A stretch of DNA of 64,000 bases from Bacillota bacterium (lineage in GTDB: Bacteria; Bacillota; Clostridia; Saccharofermentanales; Saccharofermentanaceae). Position numbers and translations under genes: made by a program. Location of the stretch: assembly GCA_023397475.1 (NCBI GenBank), contig JAEWUD010000016.1, positions 11,022 through 75,021 of the forward strand. The letters are read 5' to 3'. The notes under the pieces were generated by a model. It worked only from the letters and a program-made list of their open reading frames with translations. It had not been told where the DNA came from and ran no database searches. Positions 37,385 to 46,661 of this stretch are shown here, piece by piece. Positions within the stretch are counted from its first letter, which is position 1; each line of letters begins with the position of its first letter.

Positions 37385-37475
37385 AAAACAGGGGAGCTCG
37401 TAGAACGGGCTGAGAGGAAGTTTATAACTTCGACCCTTAACCTGATGCGGATAATGCCGCCGTAGGAAGTCATAC
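37385..37475 (+). ncRNA. TPP riboswitch (THI element)
   Basis: The conserved parts are in order: GGGGAGC, GGGCTGAGAGG, a variable P3 hairpin, GACCCTTAACCTGATGCGGA and TAATGCCGCCGTAGGAAG. TPP binding should favour the terminator at 37494-37515 and shut the operon down. Confidence 0.95.
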
Positions 37476-37493
37476 CTGATGGACTTTTTCGGA

Positions 37494-37515
37494 GACACCC
37501 GTTCGGGTGTCTTTT
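37494..37515 (+). terminator. Riboswitch-controlled terminator
   Basis: GACACCC GTTC GGGTGTC followed by TTTT, 28 bases before thiW. Confidence 0.85.
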
Positions 37516-37543
37516 CAATTCTGAGAGAGTTTGAGGTGAAGGT

Positions 37544-38077
37544 ATGAATCGAAGAAACATCACGAAAATGGCGCTTGCCGGTATGCTGAGTGCTGTAGCG
37601 GTCGCGGGAAGCACAATTTCCTTTCCTGTATTCGGAAGTCGATGTGCTCCGGTACAACATGTTGTCAATGTATTGTGTGCTGTTCTGCTTGGCCCCTGGT
37701 ATGGGATTCTCGTTGCATTTGTCTCAAGTGTTCTCCGGAATCTTCTTGGACTCGGTACCCCTCTGGCATTTCCCGGAAGTATGATCGGTGCCTTGCTTTG
37801 TGGAATCGTGTTTCGTTTCTCGCGCAAGCTGTCTCTAACGATTTTTGCGGAGATCCTTGGTACAGGAGTATTCGGCGGTCTCGTCGCATATCTCGTCGCC
37901 GTATGGATGATGGGGCGAAGCAGCGCTGACATCATGTATTACACCTACCTTCTTCCGTTTCTTCTCTCCTCGGCCTTCGGAGCCTTATCCGCGGGGCTTT
38001 GCATCCTGCTGCTCAAGCGAAATAAATCTCTGAATACATTCATTTCATTTCAGGAAGAGAGGGGAGAAAGAGTATGA
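37544..38077 (+). CDS. thiW: ECF transporter substrate-binding subunit ThiW
   Basis: A 177-residue integral membrane S component, predicted to import the thiazole moiety of thiamine with a shared ECF energiser encoded elsewhere. The start MNRRNITKMALAGMLSA and FPVFGSRCAPVQHVVNVLC are typical of ThiW. About five membrane helices are seen. It is first behind the TPP riboswitch, which supports the substrate assignment. Its stop overlaps the cytX ATG by four bases. Confidence 0.92.
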   Translation: MNRRNITKMALAGMLSAVAVAGSTISFPVFGSRCAPVQHVVNVLCAVLLGPWYGILVAFVSSVLRNLLGLGTPLAFPGSMIGALLCGIVFRFSRKLSLTIFAEILGTGVFGGLVAYLVAVWMMGRSSADIMYYTYLLPFLLSSAFGALSAGLCILLLKRNKSLNTFISFQEERGERV

Positions 38078-39294
38078 GTATCAGTAACGAGAAAACTTCT
38101 ACAAGAAGCAATTCGATGATTTGGTTTGGGGCTGCGGTTTCCATCGCGGAAATATTCACCGGAACACTCATTGCGCCGCTTGGTTTTCAAAATGGTTTAC
38201 TTGCAATTCTTCTTGGTCATCTCATCGGATGTTCACTTTTACTTCTGGCAGGATGGATCGGAGGGCAAACCGGATTGAACGCGATGGAGACCGTGAAGCG
38301 CTGCTTCGGGAAAAAGGGTGGACTGCTCTTCTGTATTCTCAATGTGCTTCAACTCATCGGCTGGACGGTTATAATGATTCGCAGCGGAGCGGACGCCGCA
38401 GTGACAATTCTTCCGTCGTTTGCCCCGGTGATATTCATATTCCTGATCGGCATTCTTATCGTTGTTTGGCTCCTCGTAGGGATCTCCCGACTGGAGAAAC
38501 TCGGAACCGTAGCGGCGATCCTTCTCTTCATCCTCTGTCTTGTCTTGAGTGCCGTACTCTTTACGAAGAACTCGAGTGTTCTACCGAATTCGTCGATGAG
38601 TTTTGGCGCCGCGGTGGAACTGTCCGCGATCATGCCGATCTCATGGTTACCGTTGATATCCGATTACACGAGTACGGCCCAAAAACCCAAAACTGCATCT
38701 GTCATGTCTTGTATATCCTATTTCCTCTCGAGTTCCTGGATGTATTTGATCGGATTACAGGCTGTACTTGTTACGGGAGAATCCTCCGTTGAGCGAGTCA
38801 TGCTTCAGGCAGGCATGGGAATATTTTCGCTTCTTGTTATCATTCTCTCCACCGTGACGACGACCTTCATGGATGCTTATTCCGCAGGGGTGAGCTTCGT
38901 TTCGATTTCTTCGCGATGGAGCGGCAAGATCTATGCAATATTCATTTGTGTGCTTGCAACGGGCATAGCGGTCTTCTTCCCGTTGGAGAGATATGAGGAC
39001 TTTCTTTATCTCATCGGATCCGTTTTTGCGCCCATGAGCGCCGTTCTGATCGTGGATCACTTCGCGTCGCGACGGGAACGGAAGCCGGAGAATTTTCGCT
39101 TTGCGAATCTCCTCCTATGGGTATTAGGGTTTATCGGCTATCGAATCCTTCTTGGAATGGATACTCCTATCGGCAGTACTCTTCCCGCAATGATTGGGAC
39201 GGCGGTGCTTGCCCTTATCGTATATATGCTCGAAAAGTCGTTTCGCTCATATCAGCAGACGAAAAGATATCGGGGGGACGTCGATGTTGTATGA
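38074..39294 (+). CDS. cytX: Hydroxymethylpyrimidine permease CytX
   Basis: A 406-residue NCS1-family transporter with about 12 helices, predicted to import HMP, the pyrimidine half of thiamine. Family features include MIWFGAAVSIAEIFTGTLIAPLGF at the first helices and SYFLSSSWMYLIG. Its place in a TPP-riboswitch operon with thiD separates it from cytosine or allantoin permeases. Confidence 0.9.
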   Translation: MSISNEKTSTRSNSMIWFGAAVSIAEIFTGTLIAPLGFQNGLLAILLGHLIGCSLLLLAGWIGGQTGLNAMETVKRCFGKKGGLLFCILNVLQLIGWTVIMIRSGADAAVTILPSFAPVIFIFLIGILIVVWLLVGISRLEKLGTVAAILLFILCLVLSAVLFTKNSSVLPNSSMSFGAAVELSAIMPISWLPLISDYTSTAQKPKTASVMSCISYFLSSSWMYLIGLQAVLVTGESSVERVMLQAGMGIFSLLVIILSTVTTTFMDAYSAGVSFVSISSRWSGKIYAIFICVLATGIAVFFPLERYEDFLYLIGSVFAPMSAVLIVDHFASRRERKPENFRFANLLLWVLGFIGYRILLGMDTPIGSTLPAMIGTAVLALIVYMLEKSFRSYQQTKRYRGDVDVV

Positions 39295-40111
39295 CATTCT
39301 TTGTCGTGTCAGAGAGATAAACCCGATCGTTCATTCCATAATGAATTATGTAAGCATAAACGATTGCGCCAATCTTCTGCTGGCGGCGGGCGCGTCGCCG
39401 ATTATGGCGGATGCGCCGCAAGAAGCCGCCGAAATCACCGCAAAAAGCCATGCGTTGGTTCTCAACCTCGGCATGCTGCGACAAAGCTCGGAGGAATCGA
39501 TGCGACAGAGCGCCTCCCGCGCAACAGAACGCGGTATTCCCGTTGTTCTTGATCCTGTCGGTGTGGGTTTCAGTAGCTACCGGCACTCGTTTGCGTTGGA
39601 ACTCCTGCGGGATTTCCCGCTTTCAGTTGTCCGTGCGAACCGTTCGGAGATGCATGCACTTTTTTCTGAAGACAGAACACAGAGAGGCGTGGACACTTCA
39701 GATTCGAATCCGTTGACCGGTGATTTTCTGACGAAGGAAGTCGAATTTCTTCGCGAGAAATCACAGCATTATAAAATCGTCCTCGTCGCAACAGGCAGCG
39801 TTGATCTTGTATCAAGTCCCGTTAGAAGTACCATCGTATATAACGGAGTTCCGGAGATGCGTCTTGTCAGCGGCTCCGGTTGTCAACTTTCCGCTTTGGT
39901 CGGGGCATGTGTCGGCGCTTGTCCGCATGATGTCGGTAACGCCGCACTCGCGGCGACGATCGCTATGGGAATCGCCGGAGAAGTCGCGCGCGAGTTGTGC
40001 ACAGAGAACGATGGCAATATGCGTTTCCGGGAACGGATGATTGACGCGATATACCACATGAATTCGAACACGTTTAAGGAGTATGCATCGTATGAATATC
40101 AAGCCCGGTAA
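39284..40111 (+). CDS. thiM: Hydroxyethylthiazole kinase
   Basis: Phosphorylates salvaged thiazole alcohol. Its 275 residues include NYVSINDCANLLLAAGASPIM, LDPVGVGFS, NRSEM, VATGSVDLV and GSGCQLSALVGAC with the catalytic cysteine. The frame extends upstream into cytX, but ATG 39284 follows GGGGGG at good spacing and fits the family N-terminus; it overlaps the cytX end by 11 bases. Confidence 0.94.
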   Translation: MLYDILCRVREINPIVHSIMNYVSINDCANLLLAAGASPIMADAPQEAAEITAKSHALVLNLGMLRQSSEESMRQSASRATERGIPVVLDPVGVGFSSYRHSFALELLRDFPLSVVRANRSEMHALFSEDRTQRGVDTSDSNPLTGDFLTKEVEFLREKSQHYKIVLVATGSVDLVSSPVRSTIVYNGVPEMRLVSGSGCQLSALVGACVGACPHDVGNAALAATIAMGIAGEVARELCTENDGNMRFRERMIDAIYHMNSNTFKEYASYEYQAR

Positions 40112-40769
40112 TCTCTTGCTCTACGCCGTCACCGCCGACGGAGATGTTGAGGATTCCGTATTTCTCGACAATATCGAAGCAGCCATACAAGGCGGGGTGA
40201 CTTGCCTTCAACTGCGGGACAAGAACCGAAGCGACTCGTCTCTGTTCTTGCGCGCGAAGAAGGTGTCGGCCATCTGCAAATACTATCGGATTCCATTTAT
40301 ACTCAATGACCGGACGGAACTGGCTCGACGGATCCCTGACGCCGGTGTTCATCTGGGAGCATCTGACATGGCGCCTCGTCATGCACGACGAATTCTTGGC
40401 TCCGAACGAATCATCGGTGTTACCGCAAGAAATCTCGCCGATGCCTTGAAGGCACAAGAAGAAGGTGCGGATTACATCGGCGTTGGAGCCTTGTTCCCCA
40501 CGCAGACAAAGTTGGACACAGAACCGGTATCCCGTGACGAATTAAGACGAATTGCAAAGGCGCTGACCGTACCGGTCGTTGCGATCGGAGGGATCTCGAG
40601 ATCTAACGTTTTGCTTCTGGCCGAAACCGGGATCGCCGGTATCGCCGGTGTTTCGGCCATATTCGGCGAAAAGGATGTGAGTGCCAGCGCCAGAAATCTA
40701 CGACAACTATTGGATCAGATGAATTTTGCCATATCGAAGAAAGAAGGGGAGATGACATGCGAAAAGTAG
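40092..40769 (+). CDS. thiE: Thiamine-phosphate synthase
   Basis: Joins HMP-PP and thiazole phosphate to give thiamine phosphate. A TIM barrel of 225 residues with CLQLRDKN, ILNDR, DAGVHLGASDM, GVTARN, GALFPTQTK and AIGGIS. ATG 40092 is preferred over 40083 because AAGGAG (40076-40081) is too close to the latter. It overlaps the end of thiM and the start of thiD. Confidence 0.94.
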   Translation: MNIKPGNLLLYAVTADGDVEDSVFLDNIEAAIQGGVTCLQLRDKNRSDSSLFLRAKKVSAICKYYRIPFILNDRTELARRIPDAGVHLGASDMAPRHARRILGSERIIGVTARNLADALKAQEEGADYIGVGALFPTQTKLDTEPVSRDELRRIAKALTVPVVAIGGISRSNVLLLAETGIAGIAGVSAIFGEKDVSASARNLRQLLDQMNFAISKKEGEMTCEK

Positions 40770-41542
40770 TAACGATAGCGGGATCAGATTCCTGTGGCGG
40801 AGCCGGAATTCAAGCGGATATTAAGACCATCACCGCTCATAAACTCTATGCGATGAGCGTCGTTACCGCTGTGACGGCGCAGAACACAATGGGAGTTAAC
40901 GCAGTGTATGAGCTGTCGCCGGAGCTTGTTCTCGCGCAAATCGACGCTGTATTTGAAGATATCTACCCGGACAGCGTGAAAATCGGAATGGTGTCGAATG
41001 CGGAACTTATTCGTGTGATCGCACAGGGATTGCGGAAACACCGCGCCCGTAATATCGTCGTTGATCCGGTGATGGTAGCGACGTCCGGAGGAAGGTTGAT
41101 GCGTGATGATGCCGTTCAAACCCTTGTCGATGAATTGTTCCCGATCGCAACCCTGATCACCCCGAACATCCCGGAAGCCGAGGTCCTGAGTGGTCGTCGA
41201 ATTCGGAATGTCGAGGATATGGAAGCAGTACTTCTACAATTGTCGACACGAACGCCATCCTCCATACTTCTCAAGGGCGGGCACCTGAAAGTGGGTGCGA
41301 CAGATATTCTTGCCACAAACGGAAGTTTCGTGCGCTTTGAAGAAGAAAGAGTTCCGAATCCCAACACACATGGCACCGGCTGTACACTGTCTTCCGCTAT
41401 CGCGTGTGGATTGGCGGAGGGACTTGCGCTGGAGAGAAGTATCGAGAGAGCAAAGAGGTACGTCACAGGTGCCATCGGAGCGATGCTCGCGCTGGGACAC
41501 GGATCCGGTCCGATCAACCATATGTATGATCTGATGCGTTGA
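40757..41542 (+). CDS. thiD: Hydroxymethylpyrimidine (phosphate) kinase
   Basis: Two-step kinase that makes HMP-PP for ThiE. Ribokinase-like, 261 residues, with TIAGSDSCGGAGIQADIKT at the start, DPVMVATSGG, TPNIPEAE, LLKGGH and the NTHGTGCTLSSAIA anion-hole motif with the catalytic Asp region. It ends the salvage operon; thiC, thiG and thiL are not in the window, so the locus supports salvage rather than de novo synthesis. Confidence 0.95.
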   Translation: MRKVVTIAGSDSCGGAGIQADIKTITAHKLYAMSVVTAVTAQNTMGVNAVYELSPELVLAQIDAVFEDIYPDSVKIGMVSNAELIRVIAQGLRKHRARNIVVDPVMVATSGGRLMRDDAVQTLVDELFPIATLITPNIPEAEVLSGRRIRNVEDMEAVLLQLSTRTPSSILLKGGHLKVGATDILATNGSFVRFEEERVPNPNTHGTGCTLSSAIACGLAEGLALERSIERAKRYVTGAIGAMLALGHGSGPINHMYDLMR

Positions 41543-41562
41543 TTTTCCCCTAAAAATGGGGA

Positions 41563-41595
41563 AGCCCTGCGACCTTACAGCCGCAGGGCTCTTTT
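41563..41595. terminator. Terminator between thiD and tRNA-Pro
   Basis: AGCCCTGCG / CGCAGGGCT with a 10-nt loop, followed by CTTTT on plus; on minus the tail TCCCCATTTTT may also stop tRNA-Pro transcription. Confidence 0.75.
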
Positions 41596-41598
41596 CGA

Positions 41599-41675
41599 TG
41601 GTCGGAGTGACCGGACTTGAACTGGCGACCTCTTGCACCCCAAGCAAGCACTCTAGCCAACTGAGCTACACCCCG
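41599..41675 (-). tRNA. tRNA-Pro (GGG)
   Basis: A 77-nt cloverleaf with encoded CCA. Acceptor CGGGGTG / CACTCCG (one G-U), D arm GTAGCTCAGTTGGCTAGAGT, anticodon stem CTTGC / GCAAG with loop TTGGGGT, so anticodon GGG; T arm CAGTTCAAGTC. C1 and the GGG anticodon fit proline. Confidence 0.95.
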
Positions 41676-41686
41676 ACGCCCTTACA

Positions 41687-41714
41687 ATTTTATCATATGT
41701 TTTCTTTCTGTCAA
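41687..41714 (-). promoter_or_regulatory. Promoter of tRNA-Pro
   Basis: Minus strand TTGACA (41709-41714), 16-base spacer, TAAAAT (41687-41692), 11 bases before the tRNA 5' end. Confidence 0.75.
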
Positions 41715-41849
41715 TTCAAACTTTTGACGAATATTTTCTCTCTTGAAAACATAAATAAATTTGCGGAATTCTTTGCGGCGATTGAAAAAATTGTGTAGTA
41801 TAGGAACGTGCGTAAAAGATATTGCACGATTTGAGTAGGAGGGAAAGAT

Positions 41850-42656
41850 ATGAACTGTTCAACATGTCAAACGGAACTTCCCAACGGAAGCATTTTCTGT
41901 CCGAATTGCGGAGCCTCTGTGTCGGCCGCTGAACCGATTGCAGAACCGGGTACTGTGACAGCTTCCGCCGAAACTTCTGATGAGTCCTCTGTCGGGTCCG
42001 ACACGATCGCGGTTGCGGCGTCCGCCGTTTCCACCGGAGAAACCAAAACCGAGACGAAATCGTCTTCGCCCGGCGTAATGTCCGAATTCCCCGGATTCTT
42101 CTCGTCCTTCTTCTCCGATCCCTTCCAAGCGATGCATAAATACTCTCATGAGAAATACTGGATTTTCGGCCTTCTTTTCGGCCTTTTCTATGTTCTTGTC
42201 AGTATACTCTTCGCCTATACAAACATGAGCCTCGCCTACCTCGGCATCGTAGAGACTTTCCGAACGATCACGCTGCGTTCGATTTCCGGCTTCGGCTCCT
42301 TCCTGACCATCGCGTCGCTGCTCTTCGTTTTCTTCCTTTTGCAGAAACCCTTCGGTATCAGTCCATCGAAGAATCTGAAACAGAGTCTCGCATCTACGGG
42401 TATCGCTTTCTGGCTGCTCGGACCTGTGACACTTCTTAACGAGATTCTAGGGCTTCTGTCAGTAAGCTTCGGAATAACAGCCTTTCTCTCAACCGCCGTA
42501 TATGCGCTCGGAGCGCTCCTGCTTTACGAAGAGGTCCGGGCTTCTGTGACAAAGTTTGACGCAAAGAAAGCTCTCCTTCTCATCGTTCTTACGATCGGAT
42601 CGATGCCTTTGTTAAGTTCGATGATCTATACAATTGCCGTTCGACTTCTCTATTGA
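41850..42656 (+). CDS. Zinc-ribbon membrane protein (Yip1-like hydrophobic domain), function unknown
   Basis: A 268-residue protein. The N-terminal double CxxC ribbon (CSTCQTELPNGSIFCPNCG, residues 3-21) is followed by a low-complexity Ala/Ser/Thr/Glu linker (about 25-75). About five hydrophobic helices follow from about 100 to the end, resembling Yip1/YIP1-family membrane domains. Zinc-ribbon membrane proteins of this layout are common in Clostridia and mostly uncharacterised. A GAGGGA site precedes the ATG. Confidence 0.7.
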   Translation: MNCSTCQTELPNGSIFCPNCGASVSAAEPIAEPGTVTASAETSDESSVGSDTIAVAASAVSTGETKTETKSSSPGVMSEFPGFFSSFFSDPFQAMHKYSHEKYWIFGLLFGLFYVLVSILFAYTNMSLAYLGIVETFRTITLRSISGFGSFLTIASLLFVFFLLQKPFGISPSKNLKQSLASTGIAFWLLGPVTLLNEILGLLSVSFGITAFLSTAVYALGALLLYEEVRASVTKFDAKKALLLIVLTIGSMPLLSSMIYTIAVRLLY

Positions 42657-42681
42657 GATTACACGAGATATCAACTACAAA

Positions 42682-42718
42682 CAAAAACACCGGAATCGAA
42701 TCGATCCCGGTGTTTTTG
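42682..42718. terminator. Bidirectional terminator between convergent membrane-protein genes
   Basis: CAAAAACACCGG / CCGGTGTTTTTG, a 12-bp stem with a 13-nt loop; T-rich ends on both strands. Confidence 0.85.
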
Positions 42719-42741
42719 TTGTCAGGAGAAAGGTTCGTATC

Positions 42742-43734
42742 TTAGGCAGCCGGATTCGTCGCAGAAACAGTCGTCTGAGTTGCTTCTGTCGGGTAGAGAA
42801 TGTCCTTCATATCCGTCGCGCGATTCTTGGACGTGATATAGATTTCCGCGTAGTTTACGTTCGCTTCATATCCGAGCTTCAATGCGAGGGCATAATTCCC
42901 CTTAACGGTAACATCCGTCGTGTTGGCGGTCAGTTGTTGCATCAAGGTAATCGATTCCTGTATGGTCATCTCCGGGTACAGGCTCTGTAAAATCGGAGAG
43001 AAAACAACCATCGAATCGGCAAGACCTTTCTCGGAATTCAGGTAAATCTTCGCCTTCAACGTTGTAATCGTAGAATCCGATCGGTTAATAACACCGCCAA
43101 TCGCAAAATAGTAGTCCAACGAGTTCTCGAAATAACCGCTGAAATTACGATACTCTGAGACCGTGTCTGTTGTAACGGCACCCGTGTCCGCATCATCATA
43201 GTATTCCATCTCCGGGAATGCAAAGCCGTACTTGGAGATTTCTTTGTAAGCCGTCGTCGAGGAGTAAGCCTTCGAAAGTTCGTCGACGGTCAGTCCGATC
43301 GAATCCTTATTCTCGAAAAAACCCGCAAAATATAGGATCGCCAATACGGCTATGATTACCGAAAGCGCCATCGCACCAATGACAATCGGATCAAGTCCTT
43401 TCTTGCCGCTGGCAACTGCCCGAGCCTTCTTCATGCGCAGACGGTCGGATTTCTTCTTGCGAAGAAGTGCCTCAATCTCTCGTATCTCCTCTTCGTCGGC
43501 TCTCGATTGGTCCTCATCGTAAAGGGAATCTGAATCCTCTGTGGATTCTTCGGCGTCGACGGACTCAACAGGATCAGATCCGAAGTCAACAACCTCGTGT
43601 TCCTCAGGCATCCTGACATTCGTAGGAGCTTTGACGAGATCCTCCTCATCAGGTCCGCGACCGGACAGATTGACGGTCAGCGCTTCGGGGTCAATGTCCG
43701 GCATTTCGTTGTCAAGAGGTGTAAGGGTTGGCAT
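42742..43734 (-). CDS. Single-pass membrane protein of unknown function with acidic cytoplasmic tail
   Basis: I do not recognise the family. Of 330 residues, the first ~85 are strongly acidic (runs of Glu/Asp). A basic segment RKKKSDRLRMKKARAVASGKK precedes one membrane helix (about 118-140), and a ~190-residue extracytoplasmic domain follows with many Asp, Ser, Thr and Tyr. The charge pattern suggests N-in topology. M at 43734 is preferred over M at 43749 because GAGGA lies eight bases before it. The gene is divergent from the multi-pass membrane protein at 43887. Confidence 0.7.
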   Translation of the reverse strand: MPTLTPLDNEMPDIDPEALTVNLSGRGPDEEDLVKAPTNVRMPEEHEVVDFGSDPVESVDAEESTEDSDSLYDEDQSRADEEEIREIEALLRKKKSDRLRMKKARAVASGKKGLDPIVIGAMALSVIIAVLAILYFAGFFENKDSIGLTVDELSKAYSSTTAYKEISKYGFAFPEMEYYDDADTGAVTTDTVSEYRNFSGYFENSLDYYFAIGGVINRSDSTITTLKAKIYLNSEKGLADSMVVFSPILQSLYPEMTIQESITLMQQLTANTTDVTVKGNYALALKLGYEANVNYAEIYITSKNRATDMKDILYPTEATQTTVSATNPAA

Positions 43735-43839
43735 ATTCTTTATCCTCATTTCTTCGACGTTTCTACTATTGAGATGATAATCTTCTTTTCTAAAAATCGC
43801 AACTGATGATTTGGCCGTATACGGGAATACTTCTTTTGG

Positions 43840-43862
43840 TTATGGTAAAATACTTACCATAA
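43840..43862. promoter_or_regulatory. Perfect palindrome over a -10 element, operator-like
   Basis: TTATGGTAA (43840-43848) and TTACCATAA (43854-43862) are perfect inverted arms around a 5-base centre. TAAAAT (43846-43851), a -10 candidate for the gene at 43887, lies within it, so a dimeric repressor bound here would block transcription. The same site lies about 100 bases upstream of the divergent gene. Confidence 0.6.
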
Positions 43863-43886
43863 TTCTCATCGATAAGGAGAATCCTC

Positions 43887-45806
43887 ATGACGCAGGCTGC
43901 CTCCCGGATAGATCGTCGACGCGATAGGAAGACCTTTATTATCCCAATTCTCTATATCGCTTCCTCGCTGTTTGTCCTCATCACGTTATTCATGGTATAC
44001 AAGATACCGTATAACGGCGATGATATGATCAACTCCTTAACGGACGGCGGCCTCATGTATTCGAACCGGAATGTTTGGGACCACACCTTCAGCCTGATGC
44101 GACAATGGATGGATAGCGGTCGATTCTATCCGCTGGCATTTTATTCCTATGCGATGTTCACCGCATGTTCCTCGCTTTTTCTCTACCGGACATTCCAGAT
44201 TGTACTGGTATTTGCATGTGTATTATCCGCCGCTTTCTTTATTCATCGACTGAGCGGCAGTCATCGACTCGCGATCGTTGCGATACTGATTACTCCGGTC
44301 TTTTTTCAGTTCCGGTATTATCAGGACCCGATCATAGCGTATCACGGCATGCTTCAGTTTGTCGCATTGTACCTGCTGTGGGCCGGATCCTTCGCAGTCA
44401 TCGGTTATTCGAGCGGCAAATACCGGTATCATTTCATCGGGGCCGTCCTTTTTGCTTGTGCGATGATGACCTATGAGATCTCCTATGCATTTCTTCTGGC
44501 TTTTCTTGTCCTTCCATTTTTTTACATGCGAGGGAAGAAAGCCGTTCTTTCGACGCTGCCATATGTCGGCGTGACCGCAATCATACTCACAACGACATTA
44601 ATCCTTCGTGCGATCGCGCCGAATCCAACGTATGCGGGTATCAGCTTCTCCTTTGATGCGTACGGTTTGATCAAAGCCTTCTTGAGCCAGATTAGCGCTG
44701 CGATTCCGATGAGTTACTATCTTCTCGCTACACCGACATTCCTGATCTACGGCTTCAAGGCTTTTGTCCGCAGTATTACGCCCGGTGATATCTGTTTAGC
44801 CCTGGCCTTATTCGCCGGACTGGCGTTTGTCTTGGCGGGAGACGGCAAGGATAAACCGGACAAGAAGATCCTTTGGACAGGTCTGATGTTCTGGATTCTT
44901 CCTGCTACGATTCTCTCTCTTTCCGCGCGATATCAGACAGAGATCTCACCGGGTGTCGGCTATCTGCCGGTCTTTGTCCAGTATTTCGGCGGCGTAATGA
45001 TCGCTGTATATCTACTTCGTCTGCTTCTTTCGAGAGTGAATCAACCTAAGAACATGCGCATTCTCGCATTTGTATTTGCTTTCTGCTTTTCGATTGGATT
45101 TCTGATGAACCAGGTGAATAATCGAACGGTAGGCCAGGTTTTCTACAATCAGAACACTCAGGCACTCTCGCAATACGCCCTCGAGAGCGAACTTCTATCT
45201 TCGGTAGATGAGGGAGACTCCTTTCTTCTCCTTTCCGGCGGCTACGGAATGGACTTCGAACCGACCAGTTTTGTATACAAGTATTCGGACGGCTTGCGCA
45301 TTATACCCAAGAAGATTGCTGACCTTCATGCGGATGCTTTTGGCGCGTCGGGCGAGGTGGGAGGACTTCTGACTCCAACGAATCTTTGGGTCTATCAAGC
45401 TTTTGGAGACTTGCAGGACGGCGCGGTTCAGATCGCGAAGGTCAACGAAATTACGTATGATCCGTCGACAATGATCGTAGAGAGGATTCTCGTATCCGAG
45501 ATACAGTTGATAACCGTCGGACGAATCGCAACCGGTTTTCTGTCAAACTGTATGGACACCGATGGCAATCTCTCTCCGATGTCTTTTTCGATTGGATTAG
45601 AAGGCTATGAGCCTTTGGACTTTCCGCTCAATCTAACGGTTGCATCGTCGTCGGCAACACCGCCGGTCACCGCTATTGCAGAAGATTATTCCGTGCAGGA
45701 ATCAGGTTTACATTCGGTTTTCGCGCTTGATCGAGCGACGTCTACAACGTTCCGAATTCAGGCAGGTGAGGGCGTACGCATACAGTTTCCAATGGAGCCG
45801 GTGTAG
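43887..45806 (+). CDS. Large multi-pass membrane protein, possibly GT-C glycosyltransferase-like
   Basis: The 639 residues start with a basic tail (RRDRK) and hold about ten hydrophobic helices to about 420, followed by a ~200-residue soluble C-terminal region. An early extracytoplasmic loop has YNGDDMINSL, reminiscent of the acidic catalytic loop of GT-C enzymes, but no family signature is certain. It could make or modify a surface glycan. An AAGGAG site precedes the ATG. The next gene starts 27 bases downstream. Confidence 0.6.
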   Translation: MTQAASRIDRRRDRKTFIIPILYIASSLFVLITLFMVYKIPYNGDDMINSLTDGGLMYSNRNVWDHTFSLMRQWMDSGRFYPLAFYSYAMFTACSSLFLYRTFQIVLVFACVLSAAFFIHRLSGSHRLAIVAILITPVFFQFRYYQDPIIAYHGMLQFVALYLLWAGSFAVIGYSSGKYRYHFIGAVLFACAMMTYEISYAFLLAFLVLPFFYMRGKKAVLSTLPYVGVTAIILTTTLILRAIAPNPTYAGISFSFDAYGLIKAFLSQISAAIPMSYYLLATPTFLIYGFKAFVRSITPGDICLALALFAGLAFVLAGDGKDKPDKKILWTGLMFWILPATILSLSARYQTEISPGVGYLPVFVQYFGGVMIAVYLLRLLLSRVNQPKNMRILAFVFAFCFSIGFLMNQVNNRTVGQVFYNQNTQALSQYALESELLSSVDEGDSFLLLSGGYGMDFEPTSFVYKYSDGLRIIPKKIADLHADAFGASGEVGGLLTPTNLWVYQAFGDLQDGAVQIAKVNEITYDPSTMIVERILVSEIQLITVGRIATGFLSNCMDTDGNLSPMSFSIGLEGYEPLDFPLNLTVASSSATPPVTAIAEDYSVQESGLHSVFALDRATSTTFRIQAGEGVRIQFPMEPV

Positions 45807-45832
45807 TTCCCGGCAAAGGGATAGGTGATACG

Positions 45833-46576
45833 ATGCATAAATCGAAAAGACACGTTCTGATCACAGGCGGTTCCGGAGGTATCGGAGCCGCGACGGCAGA
45901 GGCTTTTGCACAAGCGGGGTATGCGGTTACTTTTTTCTATCGTACGAATGCGGAAAGTGCCGAAGTCATCTCTTCGAGCCTTCGTGAAAAAGGCTATGAT
46001 GTCAGCTCCTATCGTGTGGATGTAAGAAAGTCCTCTGATGTGAGGGAAGCCGTCATGAAGGCAAACCTTTGCTACGGAGTCGTCGACGTTCTGATCAGCA
46101 ACGCGGGAATCGCATCGCAGAAGCTGATTACGGACGTCTCGGAGGACGAGTTTCGAGAGATGTTTGATATCCATGTCGGCGGACTATTTCATCTGGTTCA
46201 GGCCGTACTTCCGGGAATGATCGCTCGCAAGACAGGAACCATTCTGACGGTATCATCGATCTGGGGTATTACAGGAGCTTCGTGCGAGGTGGTGTATTCG
46301 TCCGCAAAGGCAGCAATCATCGGATTTACCAAGGCGCTGGCCAAAGAAGTAGGTCCCTCCGGAATCACGGTGAACTGTGTTGCTCCCGGTGTTATTGACA
46401 CGCAGATGAACCATTCTCTCACTGGGGAAGACCTGCAAGGTCTTTGTGACGAGACGCCTCTAGGTCGGATCGGAACACCGGAAGAGATTGCGCAGGTCCT
46501 GTTATTTCTTGCGTCGGATCATGCATCCTTCATCACTGGACAGGTGATCAGTCCTAACGGAGGATTGGTCATCTAG
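45833..46576 (+). CDS. Short-chain dehydrogenase/reductase, FabG-like
   Basis: A 247-residue classical SDR. The NADP-binding TGGSGGIGAA is at about 11-20, NAG (SNAGIA) follows, and the catalytic Ser-Tyr-Lys set is in VSSIWG and YSSAKAAIIGFTKALA. GITVNCVAPGVIDTQM and the C-terminal GQVISPNGGLVI are as in 3-oxoacyl-ACP reductases. It is not inside a fatty acid synthesis cluster, so another oxo-substrate is possible. Confidence 0.85.
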   Translation: MHKSKRHVLITGGSGGIGAATAEAFAQAGYAVTFFYRTNAESAEVISSSLREKGYDVSSYRVDVRKSSDVREAVMKANLCYGVVDVLISNAGIASQKLITDVSEDEFREMFDIHVGGLFHLVQAVLPGMIARKTGTILTVSSIWGITGASCEVVYSSAKAAIIGFTKALAKEVGPSGITVNCVAPGVIDTQMNHSLTGEDLQGLCDETPLGRIGTPEEIAQVLLFLASDHASFITGQVISPNGGLVI

Positions 46577-46661
46577 TAAACCTTTTGTCACTGCATCACA
46601 TCCTTTATGATAGAATGAACTTATACGAAAGGATTCATTTCGAGGGTTACGGAGGTGCAAT

